The position numbers and the translations under genes are program-made. A model generated the notes under the pieces. That model made no database searches. It had not been told where the DNA came from and was given only the letters and a program-made list of their open reading frames with translations. Source: Malachius bipustulatus (taxonomy: Eukaryota > Arthropoda > Insecta > Coleoptera > Melyridae). From it: a stretch of 64,000 nt of DNA. Location of the stretch: the NCBI GenBank assembly GCA_910589415.1, contig OU342633.1, positions 14,236,858 to 14,300,857 on the forward strand, read 5' to 3'. Below, piece after piece: positions 45,201-50,340 of the stretch. Every line of letters begins with the position of its first letter. Position 1 is the stretch's first letter.

Positions 45201-47892
45201 CTATAGTTGGCAGTCGATGGAGTTCTTTCTGACACCTTTTCCACCAATGCCGGTGTGCCTTAGGGATCCATTTTAGCTCCTACTCTCTTTCTAATATTTA
45301 TCAACAATTTATTTGAAACAACAAAAAACCCAATATATAGTTTTGCCGATGACAATACGTACACTCATATCTTCTTATACTTTAGATGCGCGAACATCTG
45401 CCATCGACGCACATACTCGCAGAGAGCAAGAATACTTAACAGTGACATACAAGAGCTTCTAGCGCGATAGAAACCAATTTCAATTTAATGCTGGAAAACC
45501 CCAAGAAGTCATCTTCTCCAAAAAGGCCAACGTTTTGGACACTCTCTTACTCCATCGTCATATCATCGTTTACTAGAAGTGAGCGAACATGTCTTGGCAT
45601 GACCATGTCGGCGAACAGTGCTTCTCAAAAACTTGGAACACTCTTCTGCACGAAGAATTTTTATACACCTCAACAGCTTCTCCTCTTCTAGGCTCAAATC
45701 CGACCATCCTTGGAGTACTGCTAACATGTTTGGAGCTCAGCTCATCTACATACGCTGAGATTACTCGACTCCACTCAGAAAAGAGCCATCTACTTGATTG
45801 GGGACCCAGATTTGAAAAAAAATTTAGACACTCTCGAACATCGACGAAGAAAAGTAACGACCTAAGTCCTATTTTACATATATTTTTATGGGAAGTGCTC
45901 AAGAGTGTATCAAGTTCCCCTCGTTACACCTCGTAACACATTATTTTCGACTTCTTTTATGTATAGAACTGCATCACTTTGGAACAGCATTCCAAAGGGC
46001 GTGTTTCCTGACGAATACAACCTGCAACAATTCAACGCCAACGTGAATCTGCATCTCTACAGAGCGTCATAGGGATGTCCCTGCAGTGCATGTGCATCAA
46101 AAAAATATCGACTACAGTAAATACTGAAATAATAGCTTACTATGTTCAATAAGGAGAGAACATACTGCTCCACTTTGTCTCGTCCATGAAAATTTATTAA
46201 GGTATAGTCAACTGCGATAGCCATCTCTAACCAACGTACAGGTAAATGCGATTCTGCGGCATCCAATGCTGAAACGTGATGTTATTAATGGTTTGCTAAT
46301 TAGAAGAAAAATTATTGTCATCTCTTTTAAATAAATCTGGTGCTCTTTAAGTTGCATCCATGCCTGTTTTGACGTTCAAAATATCTTCCGACATAAGATA
46401 TTCTATCAGTATGTATACAATCAATATTATTCAATGGTAAATACAATAACTTTTACCAATAATATTAAATTAAAAAAAAACGCCAGAGCTCGTGGTGGTT
46501 TCTTTACAAAAGCGGTGTTATCTCTCTGAATTACCATTGAAATTCTCTGATAGAATACATATTGATTTTCGAAGTTCTTGTATTTCGAACTGATCAACAC
46601 TTCAGTCGATCATGCAGCACTTCCAACAGTAATAACTCTAGAAGCTACATGAGAAGGAGTCACATTGTCAACACACGTAAAGTCCCAAATTTACGGTTCG
46701 CCGAGCTGCCATCGAATCATCGTCATCCCTGCCGTCAAGTAATTTATTATCATCTTACTTATTATCTCACTTCTCAGCAACTTAAACCGTCGCAACAAAA
46801 GCATCACGCGACCGTCACTTGTAAGTGAAAAGTGACCTAGTGACTACCAACGGCAGTAAAGGTAAACAAAAAACCTGGAACTTATCGTCTAGCGGTAGAC
46901 GAGCGACTTTTGCCGGATGCTGGAGCCAGGGAGTGTCCATTCACGAATTTAAATCTTCCGAGCAAAGTAAAATTATCAATTTCAGTTATGTTAGTTTAGG
47001 GAGACAATAAATTTATGTTTTTATTTTAATGTTGTGAATAAATTTGTGAAAGTCCACTTAATGTTGTGAATAAATTTGTGAAAGTCCACCCAAGATCCCG
47101 TCAGATTTGTTAATTAATTAAAAAAAATAATTAATACGTCCTCTCAAAAAGGAGAGACGTTACAATACAGAGGTGAAGGTCAACATGACGTAAGATGGGA
47201 TACAAGCAGAGCCGGTTGTAATCGATTCGTACATAATGCGTGGTTTATGTCATTATCACCAGTGAGTCTGAGTCATCGTCCACCGGGACATAAACCACGC
47301 GAGCAGCCTTCTCGAGGGCCGTGGGCCAAACATGATAGCTAAGTTAGGTGATTTCGGTTTCGTAATAATTAAAGTAGGCTGAAGGTACTTGTCATCAGGG
47401 CCGAGGGCGCCAAAGCTCGTGGAGAATCGGCCATACGATCATGCAACACCTGTGTTGAAAGTAAATTTAAGACAGGTGTTGAAAGTAATAAAATGATTTG
47501 GCTGTATTTTACAAAAAGCTGTTTGCGATTATTTACACTACAGAGGACAATAAAATATATGAAACTTACTTGGAGGTAAAGATGAAGACCATGCAGCATC
47601 ATAAAAGTAACCAATTTCGTTCAAATAGTATTCATCTCTGTGCCAGCCTCTTTGAAATATTAAATCTACAGGGTCGGAATGTTTCATATTTTTGGTGTCA
47701 TTTATATATTTTGGTTTGGTTGTTTTTTCTCTCTGAACAGTCTCGTTTCTTAAAAAATCCGTACTGTTTTCATCTCCATTTCTAGGAAGGTCAATTCCTA
47801 TATCTATTGTATCTCCAGTTAAATTATATGACGATACTGATCCAAAAATATTTTCTATGTCTCGCTTAAATCTTGTTAGAACATGATTTGCA
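12142..47892 (-). CDS. ADAMTS-type secreted metalloprotease, nine internal exons
   Basis: Exons in coding order: 47570-47892, 46141-46268, 43763-44100, 43390-43542, 43223-43336, 39862-39994, 39548-39717, 12322-12506, 12142-12263, about 1,666 bp or 555 codons. Each has an AG acceptor and GT donor, and the phase at every junction agrees. Domains in order are the end of the prodomain, the reprolysin catalytic domain, the disintegrin-like domain, one TSP1 repeat and the cysteine-rich domain. These enzymes are secreted and cleave extracellular-matrix proteins. The first exon(s) with the signal peptide and the spacer or later TSP1 repeats lie outside or were not recognised. The intron after the TSP1 exon is about 27 kb and filled with transposons; the others range from 53 bp to 3.2 kb. 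The orthologue within the ADAMTS family cannot be named. Confidence 0.88.
12322..12506 (-). CDS. ADAMTS exon: end of TSP1 and start of cysteine-rich domain
   Basis: The 185-bp exon has a TTTCAG acceptor and a GTAAAA donor. It encodes [15 protein letters not shown] (the last TSP1 cysteines) and then DFRAIQCTN, the usual start of the ADAMTS cysteine-rich domain. Only a 58-bp intron separates it from the next exon. Confidence 0.87.
12507..12834. other. Intron sequence, no feature seen
   Basis: Start of the 27-kb ADAMTS intron; AT-rich with short A and T runs and no gene. Confidence 0.4.
12835..13400 (-). pseudogene. LINE reverse transcriptase C-terminal fragment
   Basis: Minus-strand pieces in more than one frame read [16 protein letters not shown], then [19 protein letters not shown] and [15 protein letters not shown] at 13385-13179. 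Further on come [21 protein letters not shown] and, near 12870, [16 protein letters not shown]. This is the thumb and tail of CR1/Jockey-like RTs. The catalytic RT core is absent. It lies in the big ADAMTS intron, on the same strand as the gene. Confidence 0.65.
13486..14037. other. Intron sequence, no feature seen
   Basis: No gene, repeat or structure was recognised between the LINE fragment and the fold-back insertion. Confidence 0.35.
14050..14331. mobile_element. 282-bp insertion with a perfect 62-bp inverted repeat
   Basis: Bases 14049-14110 and 14227-14288 are exact inverted repeats of 62 bp around a 116-bp centre. The insertion is bounded by a 12-bp direct repeat AACGGACAGGGT (14038-14049 and 14332-14343), so it looks like a mobile element with a target duplication. 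No coding capacity. The centre carries TACACGTGTTTCGCTACTTT. The class (fold-back element, or SINE/LINE-mobilised copy) is unknown. Confidence 0.6.
14344..14667. other. Intron sequence, no feature seen
   Basis: Nothing recognisable between the fold-back insertion and the long repeat. Confidence 0.35.
14668..15287 (+). repeat. Long repeat, copy 1 (possible terminal repeat of the Ulp1/PHD element)
   Basis: Highly similar by eye to 34209-34856 in the same present orientation, from AAAAAATTC through TTCCAAAGAATGATTTCAGA to GCCACCGAAGAATTTACTC. Copy 1 has several small deletions relative to copy 2. If the inferred 20-kb inversion is undone, the two copies face each other around the Ulp1/PHD gene, which is how terminal inverted repeats would lie. 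The few short frames inside are broken and not convincing genes. Confidence 0.6.
15650..16069 (-). CDS. Probable C-terminal part of the Ulp1/PHD element protein
   Basis: From the Tigger boundary at 16069 the minus strand is open: [39 protein letters not shown]. After a frame change near 15905 it continues as [37 protein letters not shown], ending near 15650. I do not recognise a named domain. The frame at its upstream edge matches, through the TA duplication, the open frame that ends at 37326 on the other side of the split Tigger, so it is probably the 3' half of that gene. One frameshift at least. Confidence 0.45.
16319..17664 (-). pseudogene. Tigger/pogo-like DDE transposase, catalytic and C-terminal part
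   Basis: The reading frame is broken several times. DDE_1 hallmarks are clear: [18 protein letters not shown] (first Asp), [31 protein letters not shown], then [16 protein letters not shown] (second Asp). Further on comes [14 protein letters not shown] and the tail [21 protein letters not shown] final stretch at 16681-16319 has a Lys-rich region and [22 protein letters not shown], a PHD-like finger common at the C-terminus of insect Tigger transposases. Such enzymes cut and paste at TA. The N-terminal HTH is on the other half. Confidence 0.75.
17720..17783 (-). repeat. 64-bp segment duplicated in inverted orientation (breakpoint copy 1)
   Basis: Identical over 64 bp to the reverse complement of 38149-38212. 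It contains coding sequence for the SLRTPEST block of the Tigger transposase and the same in-frame TAA as the other copy. Identity of an already damaged segment argues that both derive from one element copy. Confidence 0.8.
17872..18719 (+). repeat. Copia 5' LTR, split by a MITE
   Basis: The first five bases (TGTTA, 17872-17876) are separated from the rest (18510-18719) by the MITE. The LTR contains an AATAAAG polyadenylation-type signal near 18645 and ends CCCAACA. Compared with the 3' LTR it has three extra bases (AAT near 18585) and one G/T difference. Confidence 0.88.
17877..18506. mobile_element. Harbinger-like MITE inside the copia 5' LTR
   Basis: Termini AGGCCCGGTTACACGGT (17877) and its near-exact inverse ending CCGTGTAACTGGGCCT (18506). 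The inverted repeats extend further with GTGGTTCGGCGAACC-type blocks repeated within. It is flanked by TTA on both sides (17874-17876, 18507-18509), the trinucleotide duplication of PIF/Harbinger elements. 630 bp, no coding capacity. The TTA used is bases 3-5 of the LTR. Confidence 0.85.
18720..18740 (+). promoter_or_regulatory. Copia primer-binding site (half initiator tRNA-Met)
   Basis: GGTTATGGGCC begins directly at the LTR end. This is the known copia pattern, complementary to an internal part of initiator tRNA-Met rather than to its 3' end; the complementarity continues through CGCCCACGCTTCCACTG. Confidence 0.8.
18741..20152. other. Copia leader and degraded gag start
   Basis: An ATG at 18844 opens a short frame ([16 protein letters not shown]) that meets a GTGAGT donor-like site at about 18890. 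From 19690 a charged, coiled-coil-like gag start can be followed through changing frames with stops ([20 protein letters not shown]). No intact gene. Confidence 0.45.
20153..21528 (+). pseudogene. Copia gag
   Basis: Frame pieces 20153-20464, 20465-20665 and 20725-21528 (267 codons) make up gag, with a stop at 20462 and further breaks near 20665. The middle resembles the retrotransposon gag_2 region ([16 protein letters not shown]). The last part carries two CCHC knuckles, [14 protein letters not shown] and [15 protein letters not shown], then a long Lys/Asn/Gly-rich basic tail. Its role is to form the particle and bind RNA. It is followed directly by the protease frame. The reading is interrupted, so no full gag is made as it stands. 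Confidence 0.75.
21541..22167 (+). pseudogene. Copia protease and pre-integrase region
   Basis: At about 21563 the frame gives [14 protein letters not shown], the aspartic-protease active site in copia form (D-S-G-A). It continues through ICQNTIGEF, then after a shift near 21780 into [19 protein letters not shown] and a Lys/Glu-rich stretch. The I-like LINE cuts it at 22167; the gene resumes at 30538 in the same frame. The protease would process Gag-Pol. Confidence 0.75.
22323..23638 (+). pseudogene. I-like LINE ORF1 (gag-like), one frameshift
   Basis: ATG at 22323 opens 287 codons. After the first knuckle (IQCFKCYG) the frame slips at about 22970. The following frames hold the remaining knuckles ([17 protein letters not shown]) and rejoin at 23111-23638. 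The N-terminal part has an RRM-like [10 protein letters not shown] and VKVIFKNY. The C-terminal part is Pro/Ser-rich with [19 protein letters not shown]1 binds the element RNA in this family. It overlaps the ORF2 start by about 20 bases. Confidence 0.75.
27040..27063. repeat. (AAT)n microsatellite, LINE 3' tail
   Basis: Eight trinucleotide units directly following the 3' end of the minus-strand LINE; this is its tail, not an independent microsatellite. Confidence 0.85.
27317..30186 (-). CDS. CR1-like LINE ORF2 (endonuclease-RT), uninterrupted
   Basis: A single open frame of about 955 codons. The endonuclease has [35 protein letters not shown] and DPYHPAL. The RT has [40 protein letters not shown] and the active site MFADDVKIF. 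No RNase H, as expected for CR1/L2/Jockey types. The nominal start at 30133 is a TTG; the frame is open beyond it to the insertion edge at 30186 with no ATG, so the true start was lost to truncation. All catalytic motifs are present. It reads convergently to the host I-like LINE. Confidence 0.88.
30538..31735 (+). pseudogene. Copia integrase
   Basis: After the second TSD copy the copia frame continues (one stop at 30598). The HHCC zinc domain is [18 protein letters not shown] ... CEVCMMPK. The DDE core has IHSDIMGPI (Asp), [11 protein letters not shown] (Asp) and [11 protein letters not shown] (Glu). Stops occur at 31187 (TAA) and 31316 (TAG where Trp is usual), so the domain is split into frames 30728-31189 and 31340-31732. 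The [13 protein letters not shown] block marks the end of the integrase before the linker to RT. The enzyme would insert the cDNA and make the 5-bp duplication seen. Confidence 0.82.
31938..33586 (+). pseudogene. Copia reverse transcriptase and RNase H
   Basis: Starts with [20 protein letters not shown] and [13 protein letters not shown] replaces the usual Trp in the xWxLVDRP block at about 32063, and TAG lies in the YAPVSD block at 32253. The core [20 protein letters not shown] and active site LYVDDI follow in 32262-32663. Another TAG at 32661 precedes [13 protein letters not shown]. RNase H gives YSDASFADC, shifts frame near 33165, then WCDN and IADIFTKPL at 33158-33586. The full domain set is present but broken by at least three stops and one shift. 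Confidence 0.82.
33587..33849. other. Copia 3' untranslated region and polypurine tract
   Basis: Non-coding stretch ending in the purine-rich GGGAGGGAG directly before the 3' LTR (33841-33849), the plus-strand primer site. Confidence 0.65.
33850..34061 (+). repeat. Copia 3' LTR (intact)
   Basis: 212 bp, TGTTAGAATTCG ... CCCAACA, followed by target duplication GTTAC. It shows what the 5' LTR looked like before the MITE insertion. Confidence 0.92.
34209..34856 (+). repeat. Long repeat, copy 2 (possible terminal repeat of the Ulp1/PHD element)
   Basis: Similar to 14668-15287 over its length. Just upstream (about 34100-34208) lies a further partial copy of the first ~100 bp (CCCAGTGGCGTTACAAAATT), so the outer end has tandem subrepeats, as in fold-back or MULE-type terminal repeats. 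The copia element is inserted beside it. Confidence 0.6.
34857..36439 (+). other. 5' part of the Ulp1/PHD element; degraded coding pieces
   Basis: Plus-strand pieces at 35585-35908 ([20 protein letters not shown]) and 36040-36400 ([35 protein letters not shown]) could be the N-terminal part of the protein that continues into the Ulp1 region. No known domain is recognisable and stops are frequent. Confidence 0.35.
36440..37326 (+). pseudogene. Ulp1-like cysteine protease with PHD-type finger (transposon protein)
   Basis: Frames joined by small shifts read [27 protein letters not shown], then [10 protein letters not shown], a His (with two nearby stops, one TAG in place of the usual Trp after His), [19 protein letters not shown], and [19 protein letters not shown]. 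This gives the C48-type order His, Asp/Asn, Gln, Cys, with Asn where Asp is usual. From 37040 follows [29 protein letters not shown], a PHD-type zinc finger. The frame is open up to the Tigger TIR at 37327. Ulp1-type proteases occur in several DNA transposon groups (MULE, Ginger and others), but no transposase domain was identified here. Confidence 0.6.
37777..38172 (+). pseudogene. Tigger/pogo-like transposase, N-terminal DNA-binding part
   Basis: ATG at 37777 opens 131 codons. [20 protein letters not shown] and [15 protein letters not shown] form a Psq/CENP-B type helix-turn-helix. [20 protein letters not shown] is the start of the second (CENP-B-like) domain. A one-base shift near 38130 ends the frame early; in the shifted frame A-G-K-D-W and then a TAA can be read, the usual position of the CENP-B helix. 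The catalytic part is at 16319-17664 on the opposite strand. Confidence 0.75.
38149..38212 (+). repeat. 64-bp segment duplicated in inverted orientation (breakpoint copy 2)
   Basis: Exact reverse complement of 17720-17783, including the shared TAA. Sequence beyond both ends is unrelated between the two sites. Confidence 0.8.
38213..38876. other. Intron sequence with a short perfect hairpin
   Basis: No gene. A 15-bp perfect stem with 4-base loop (AAAGACTGTCGTTAA / TTAACGACAGTCTTT) lies at 38670-38703. The phrase ATGATTTCCC occurs on both sides of it at different spacing. Confidence 0.4.
38877..39093. mobile_element. 217-bp MITE with ~40-bp inverted termini
   Basis: Left end CAGCCAGTATTATAAAGGCT and right end AGCCTTTATAATACTGGCTG are exact inverses for the first 20 bp and remain similar for about 40 bp. 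Non-coding. CTAA/CTAG at the outer edges leaves the target duplication unclear. Confidence 0.75.
39548..39717 (-). CDS. ADAMTS exon: end of disintegrin-like domain and TSP1 start
   Basis: Acceptor GTTTCAG, donor GTAATT. Encodes [11 protein letters not shown], then [16 protein letters not shown], the WSxW hallmark of a thrombospondin type 1 repeat, and FRTRNCNNP. It ends with two bases of a codon, completed by the first base of the exon at 12506 some 27 kb away. Confidence 0.9.
39862..39994 (-). CDS. ADAMTS exon: disintegrin-like domain, second part
   Basis: Encodes [19 protein letters not shown] and [18 protein letters not shown], the disintegrin-like cysteine pattern of ADAMTS enzymes. Acceptor TTTTTAG, donor GTAATT, 133 bp, 144-bp intron to the next exon. 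Confidence 0.9.
39995..40254. other. Intron sequence with LINE tail
   Basis: No gene; the lower end merges into the degraded R2-like RT. Confidence 0.35.
40255..40980 (-). pseudogene. R2-like reverse transcriptase fragment, active site damaged
   Basis: In one frame from about 40870 to 40347: [70 protein letters not shown], and [15 protein letters not shown]. This is the RT core of R2/RTE-type insect LINEs. The active site reads YMDV where YMDD is expected, a loss of one catalytic Asp. Beyond 40347 a shifted frame continues ([13 protein letters not shown]). Upstream 40980-40870 is not clearly LINE. Lies in the E-F intron of the ADAMTS gene. Confidence 0.7.
40981..41924. other. No gene seen
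   Basis: Intron sequence without recognisable coding or structure; probably further worn LINE sequence, given its higher GC content. Confidence 0.3.
41925..42296. repeat. Large inverted repeat (~145-bp arms)
   Basis: Left arm about 41925-42070 and right arm about 42151-42296 are close inverse copies. They share ACTTTATGTGC, the GGGGTCGGAGTATTC block, CATACTGGCAGTGCCTGAAA and the TTGATTGAG block. The 80-bp centre contains GATGAGCCCCAAT. Right arm plus centre recur as a direct copy at 42535-42780. Confidence 0.75.
42093..42780. repeat. Two direct copies of a ~235-bp unit
   Basis: Unit 1 about 42093-42320, unit 2 about 42535-42780. Both run from GATGAGCCCCAAT through TCTGGTACTC, GTTGTTTGAATGGA, CAGGCACTGCCAGTATGACA and ATTCAT..CTTTATTTATTAATC to GTATACTTGCC. 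Divergence is moderate. The sequence could be the 3' region of the R2-like LINE next door, but no coding part supports that. Confidence 0.65.
42783..43222. other. ADAMTS intron, no feature seen
   Basis: No gene or repeat was recognised. Confidence 0.4.
43223..43336 (-). CDS. ADAMTS exon: disintegrin-like domain start
   Basis: Acceptor TTTTACAG, donor GTAATT, 114 bp. Encodes [10 protein letters not shown] and [11 protein letters not shown], the CL...Q-C-x-x-x-F-G-x-G pattern opening the ADAMTS disintegrin-like domain. Confidence 0.88.
43390..43542 (-). CDS. ADAMTS exon: zinc site end and Met-turn
   Basis: Encodes [15 protein letters not shown], completing the HExxHxxGxxHD zinc motif begun in the previous exon, then [20 protein letters not shown], where VMAP is the Met-turn. 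Donor GTGAG, only 53 bp of intron follows. Confidence 0.92.
43763..44100 (-). CDS. ADAMTS exon: catalytic domain core
   Basis: Acceptor TTTTCAG, donor GTAAGT, 338 bp. Encodes [50 protein letters not shown] (the ADAMTS Cys pair) and [12 protein letters not shown], with the zinc-binding His and catalytic Glu. Confidence 0.92.
44240..45060 (-). pseudogene. LINE reverse transcriptase fragment (N-terminal RT)
   Basis: Minus-strand pieces in changing frames: NPKSFWQL near 44900, [20 protein letters not shown] near 44520, [12 protein letters not shown] and [17 protein letters not shown] near 44370, then [10 protein letters not shown]. This is RT motif 1 to 3 of a Jockey/BS-like LINE. It lies back to back with the plus-strand fragment that follows. 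Confidence 0.55.
45110..46075 (+). pseudogene. LINE reverse transcriptase fragment (C-terminal RT)
   Basis: Plus-strand pieces: [18 protein letters not shown] at 45115, [20 protein letters not shown] near 45260, [11 protein letters not shown] (active site FADD) near 45345, then [20 protein letters not shown]. Further thumb-like sequence continues in frame 45589-45936, and [20 protein letters not shown] ends near 46040. It overlaps the neighbouring fragment by the [13 protein letters not shown] block but at clearly different bases, so it is another copy of the same family. Confidence 0.6.
46141..46268 (-). CDS. ADAMTS exon: start of catalytic domain
   Basis: Acceptor GTTTCAG, donor GTAAGC, 128 bp. 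Encodes [20 protein letters not shown] and [12 protein letters not shown], the usual opening of the reprolysin domain. A first-position base from the previous exon completes the first codon. Confidence 0.9.
46269..47026. other. ADAMTS intron, no confident feature
   Basis: Bases 46600-47026 differ from the surroundings in composition and lead into the tandem duplication below; this could be a solo LTR or SINE, but ends and promoter boxes could not be set. Confidence 0.3.
47027..47090. repeat. 32-bp tandem duplication
   Basis: Two copies (47027-47058, 47059-47090) of TAATGTTGTGAATAAATTTG followed by TGAAAGTCCAC, differing at the last base only. Confidence 0.85.
47570..47892 (-). CDS. ADAMTS exon: prodomain
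   Basis: Acceptor TATTGCAG, donor GTAAGT, 323 bp. Encodes [20 protein letters not shown] near its start (RFKR fits a furin-type RxKR site), a variable Asn/Lys/Thr-rich middle, and [20 protein letters not shown] before the catalytic exon. It needs two bases of a codon from an exon upstream that was not found. Confidence 0.82.
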
Positions 47893-48365
47893 CTGCAATA
47901 GAATAATTTTAAGTTTTTATGTTAGTAATAGTAATATTTATTTCTACAATAATAACATATATTAAAAAAGTCTTCAGATAATCTTTAAAAGGTTTCACAT
48001 GGGTAACGTCTTTAATAACATTCGGAAAATAATTGTAAATCTTTATACAAGAATAAAATGCATTTTTTCGAATAAAGTAAGTTAATCTCTAGGATAAATA
48101 TAAATATTCTCTCTAATACGGTAATTATGTGACTGTAAGTAGCCTCAAAATTTATTTTATTTATATTTATGCTGATAAATAAAAATTCCACATTCAAAGA
48201 TATACACCCCCATAAATGACAGAATATTATATCCAGTGACGGCAAATGTAAATCGTAAGACCATGATCAAAAAATCGTGAGAAATCCTGAGACATCGGAA
48301 TAATTCGTTTCAATCATAATAATAATTAGTAAATAAAGATTTCTAAATAAAACTGCTTAATTATA
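47893..48365. other. ADAMTS intron, no feature seen
   Basis: No further ADAMTS exon recognised here; AT-rich. Confidence 0.4.
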
Positions 48366-48906
48366 CAGGGTGATCAGTAACTCGCGCACTCCGAATACAG
48401 GGCGATATAGAGCCCATTAAAATTAAGGATATTCTGCAAAGAAAAATTGAATCCAACGGTTGGTTTTCAAGCTACAGTTTCCCTCATCCGAGTTTAAAGG
48501 TAATTTTTTCATTAACCGTGATAAAAATTAATGAAAAATTCAGGTTCCTGTAATGTCTGGAACAGATACCATAGGTATAATTAATCCATTTTTTTTCACA
48601 AAACCTCTTCACATAGGAATTGAGAATGTTGGAAATTGATACCATACCTAAATCTGAACGAAATTTGAAGTTTGGCATCAACCGCATACACTCAACTTAG
48701 AATATAAAATATTCATATGCCTTTGTTACTATGGAAATAAAAATAATAACAATACCATCTAACCCGCACTTATTCATATGTTCAGTGCAATGTTGTCACT
48801 TTAATTTTTACAAAAATGGTCATATCTTTGGAAGAAAAGAACTCACAACACTGCAGTAAGCTCAGCATGCAGCATGCTCCGAGTGCGCGAGTTACTAATC
48901 ACCCTG
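48366..48906. mobile_element. Mariner-type MITE
   Basis: Inverted termini CAGGGTGATCAGTAACTCGC (48366) and the inverse ending GAGTTACTAATCACCCTG (48906), with TA on each side. TIRs extend to about 30 bp (one mismatch). 541 bp, no transposase; CAGGGTG ends and TA duplication fit Tc1/mariner-related elements. Confidence 0.82.
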
Positions 48907-49021
48907 TATAATAGGTATAATGTTATTTATTTCATACTAATACATTATAACTAAATAAACCCTTGGTTACCGTAACTATAAACATATTCCTAGCTCCCTT
49001 GGGAGTTATACTGGGCTGTTA

Positions 49022-49919
49022 TTACTCCTTAACTCCCTCTAATGAATTAACAAAAATAAATCGACAATTATTGTCGAATTTTCCACTGAAATTATTTCCC
49101 GAATTACAAGGTTTTTCTATTGAACTGTTATCACTGTTTATGACTGTAGTCAGATACGAAGTTGATGTTTCCTTTCTTTCATCTGATAAGCCAGCCAACA
49201 TTCTTGCAGTTTTATTTTTCAATTCCATGCTGTCGGCCAAATACCCTTCTGCTATCGTTGAACTTCGCCATCCACCATGTCTCTTCAATGTCGTCATATT
49301 TGCCCCTGCATTGACCAAGGCAGTCGCAGAAGTCCTCCGCAAACAATGTCCCGTGAAAGCTTCTGGATCTGGCAAACACAAAAAACTAGCAATTTTACTT
49401 GGCGTTTTTCCGAATGTATTTTTTCCAACGGGCTGAACTGTTTTTCGCGATACGTTAGAAAAAATTTCTCTGGACCTGATGGACGCAACGATATATACTT
49501 TCTCACCAGGCTCAATGCAGAGAACTCGTTTTCTTCCGCAATTGTAAATTTTTTACGGATATCTGTTTTATTTTCTGGAAGGTCTGGAAGGTCAACCACC
49601 ATAACCGAGCCTCTATCTTCAATATGAGAAATATTCATATTCAAAAGTTCTTGACCTCTGCCGCCCCCGAAATAACCCGTAATCAGAACCACCTGTAAAA
49701 CAGGGCAATAAATGCGCAATCGTTACAGTTTGTGGATGTATTCATTACCTTATGTAATAAATGTTCTTCATCAGAAGCATTCTTTAAAAATTTAACAACG
49801 TCATCTTTACTGAATACTTTTGACCTTATTGGCTCATAGCCTTTATAGGCTGGCGGCCGCGAGGTACTATGATCGTACCTCCGGCTGGAATTTTGTGAGG
49901 TGGTTGGCGGAACCATCAA
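49022..49919 (-). CDS. Crypton-like tyrosine recombinase, catalytic domain
   Basis: First exon from 49919 to 49750 (KVFSKDDVVKFLKNASDEEH), a 57-bp intron with GTAATG donor and TTTACAG acceptor (49693-49749), then 49692 downward. Catalytic residues are all visible: R in FGGGRGQELL, H-x-x-R in GHCLRRTSA, W in RHGGWRSSTI and the Tyr in EGYLADS. KKFTIAEEN and YISLRPSGPEKFFLTYRE lie between. One base shift near 49440 separates box I from box II. The protein ends at 49022. The N-terminal core-binding domain is not present upstream. These genes are common and numerous in insects and derive from Crypton-type transposons; whether this one is a gene or an element copy is open. Confidence 0.72.
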
Positions 49920-50130
49920 CAGGTGTCATCCGCAAGGATTCAACACAAAACCTCTGCAAAAGACACGTCAGACGACTCAAAGTCGAAAAAAATTTTACTC
50001 AAAAAATGTTCGTACCTCCGGCTGAAAATTTACGTATTACTTGTTTCAAGGTCATAGATGAAGTATGTAATTCGCCAGACGGCTAGCTCACTGCTAAAGT
50101 GGTGACAGACGTCCTCAAACATGTCTTTTT

Positions 50131-50340
50131 TATTACCTCCGTCTGACATTCTTACATATTGTCTCAGAGACCTTTTTGAACACAAATAATAATTGCCAGA
50201 CGAAAAGGCCCCTGCGATATCTCTCTACAAAGCCGCGAAATTACTGCCCGTATCAAAGTTGTGATTATTCTTTTTTTATATTTTTTTGTTACCTCCGTCT
50301 GACTTTCTTACACGTTATCTCAGAGACCTTTTTGAGCACA
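50131..50340. repeat. Two spaced copies of a ~54-bp repeat
   Basis: 50131-50184 and 50287-50340 share TTACCTCCGTCTGAC, then TTCTTACA, then CTCAGAGACCTTTTTGA, with a few changes. A related GTACCTCCGGCTG occurs at about 49875 and 50010, at similar spacing. Possibly subterminal repeats of the neighbouring recombinase element. Confidence 0.5.

Noticed and set aside
44240..46075. One LINE insertion with a 5' inversion (twin priming)
   Set aside because: The overlapping [13 protein letters not shown] coding blocks differ at many bases, so the two pieces are unlikely to come from one RNA.
46880..46960. tRNA or tRNA-derived SINE (TAGCGGTAGACGAGC resembles an A box)
   Set aside because: No matching B box at the right distance and no cloverleaf could be drawn.
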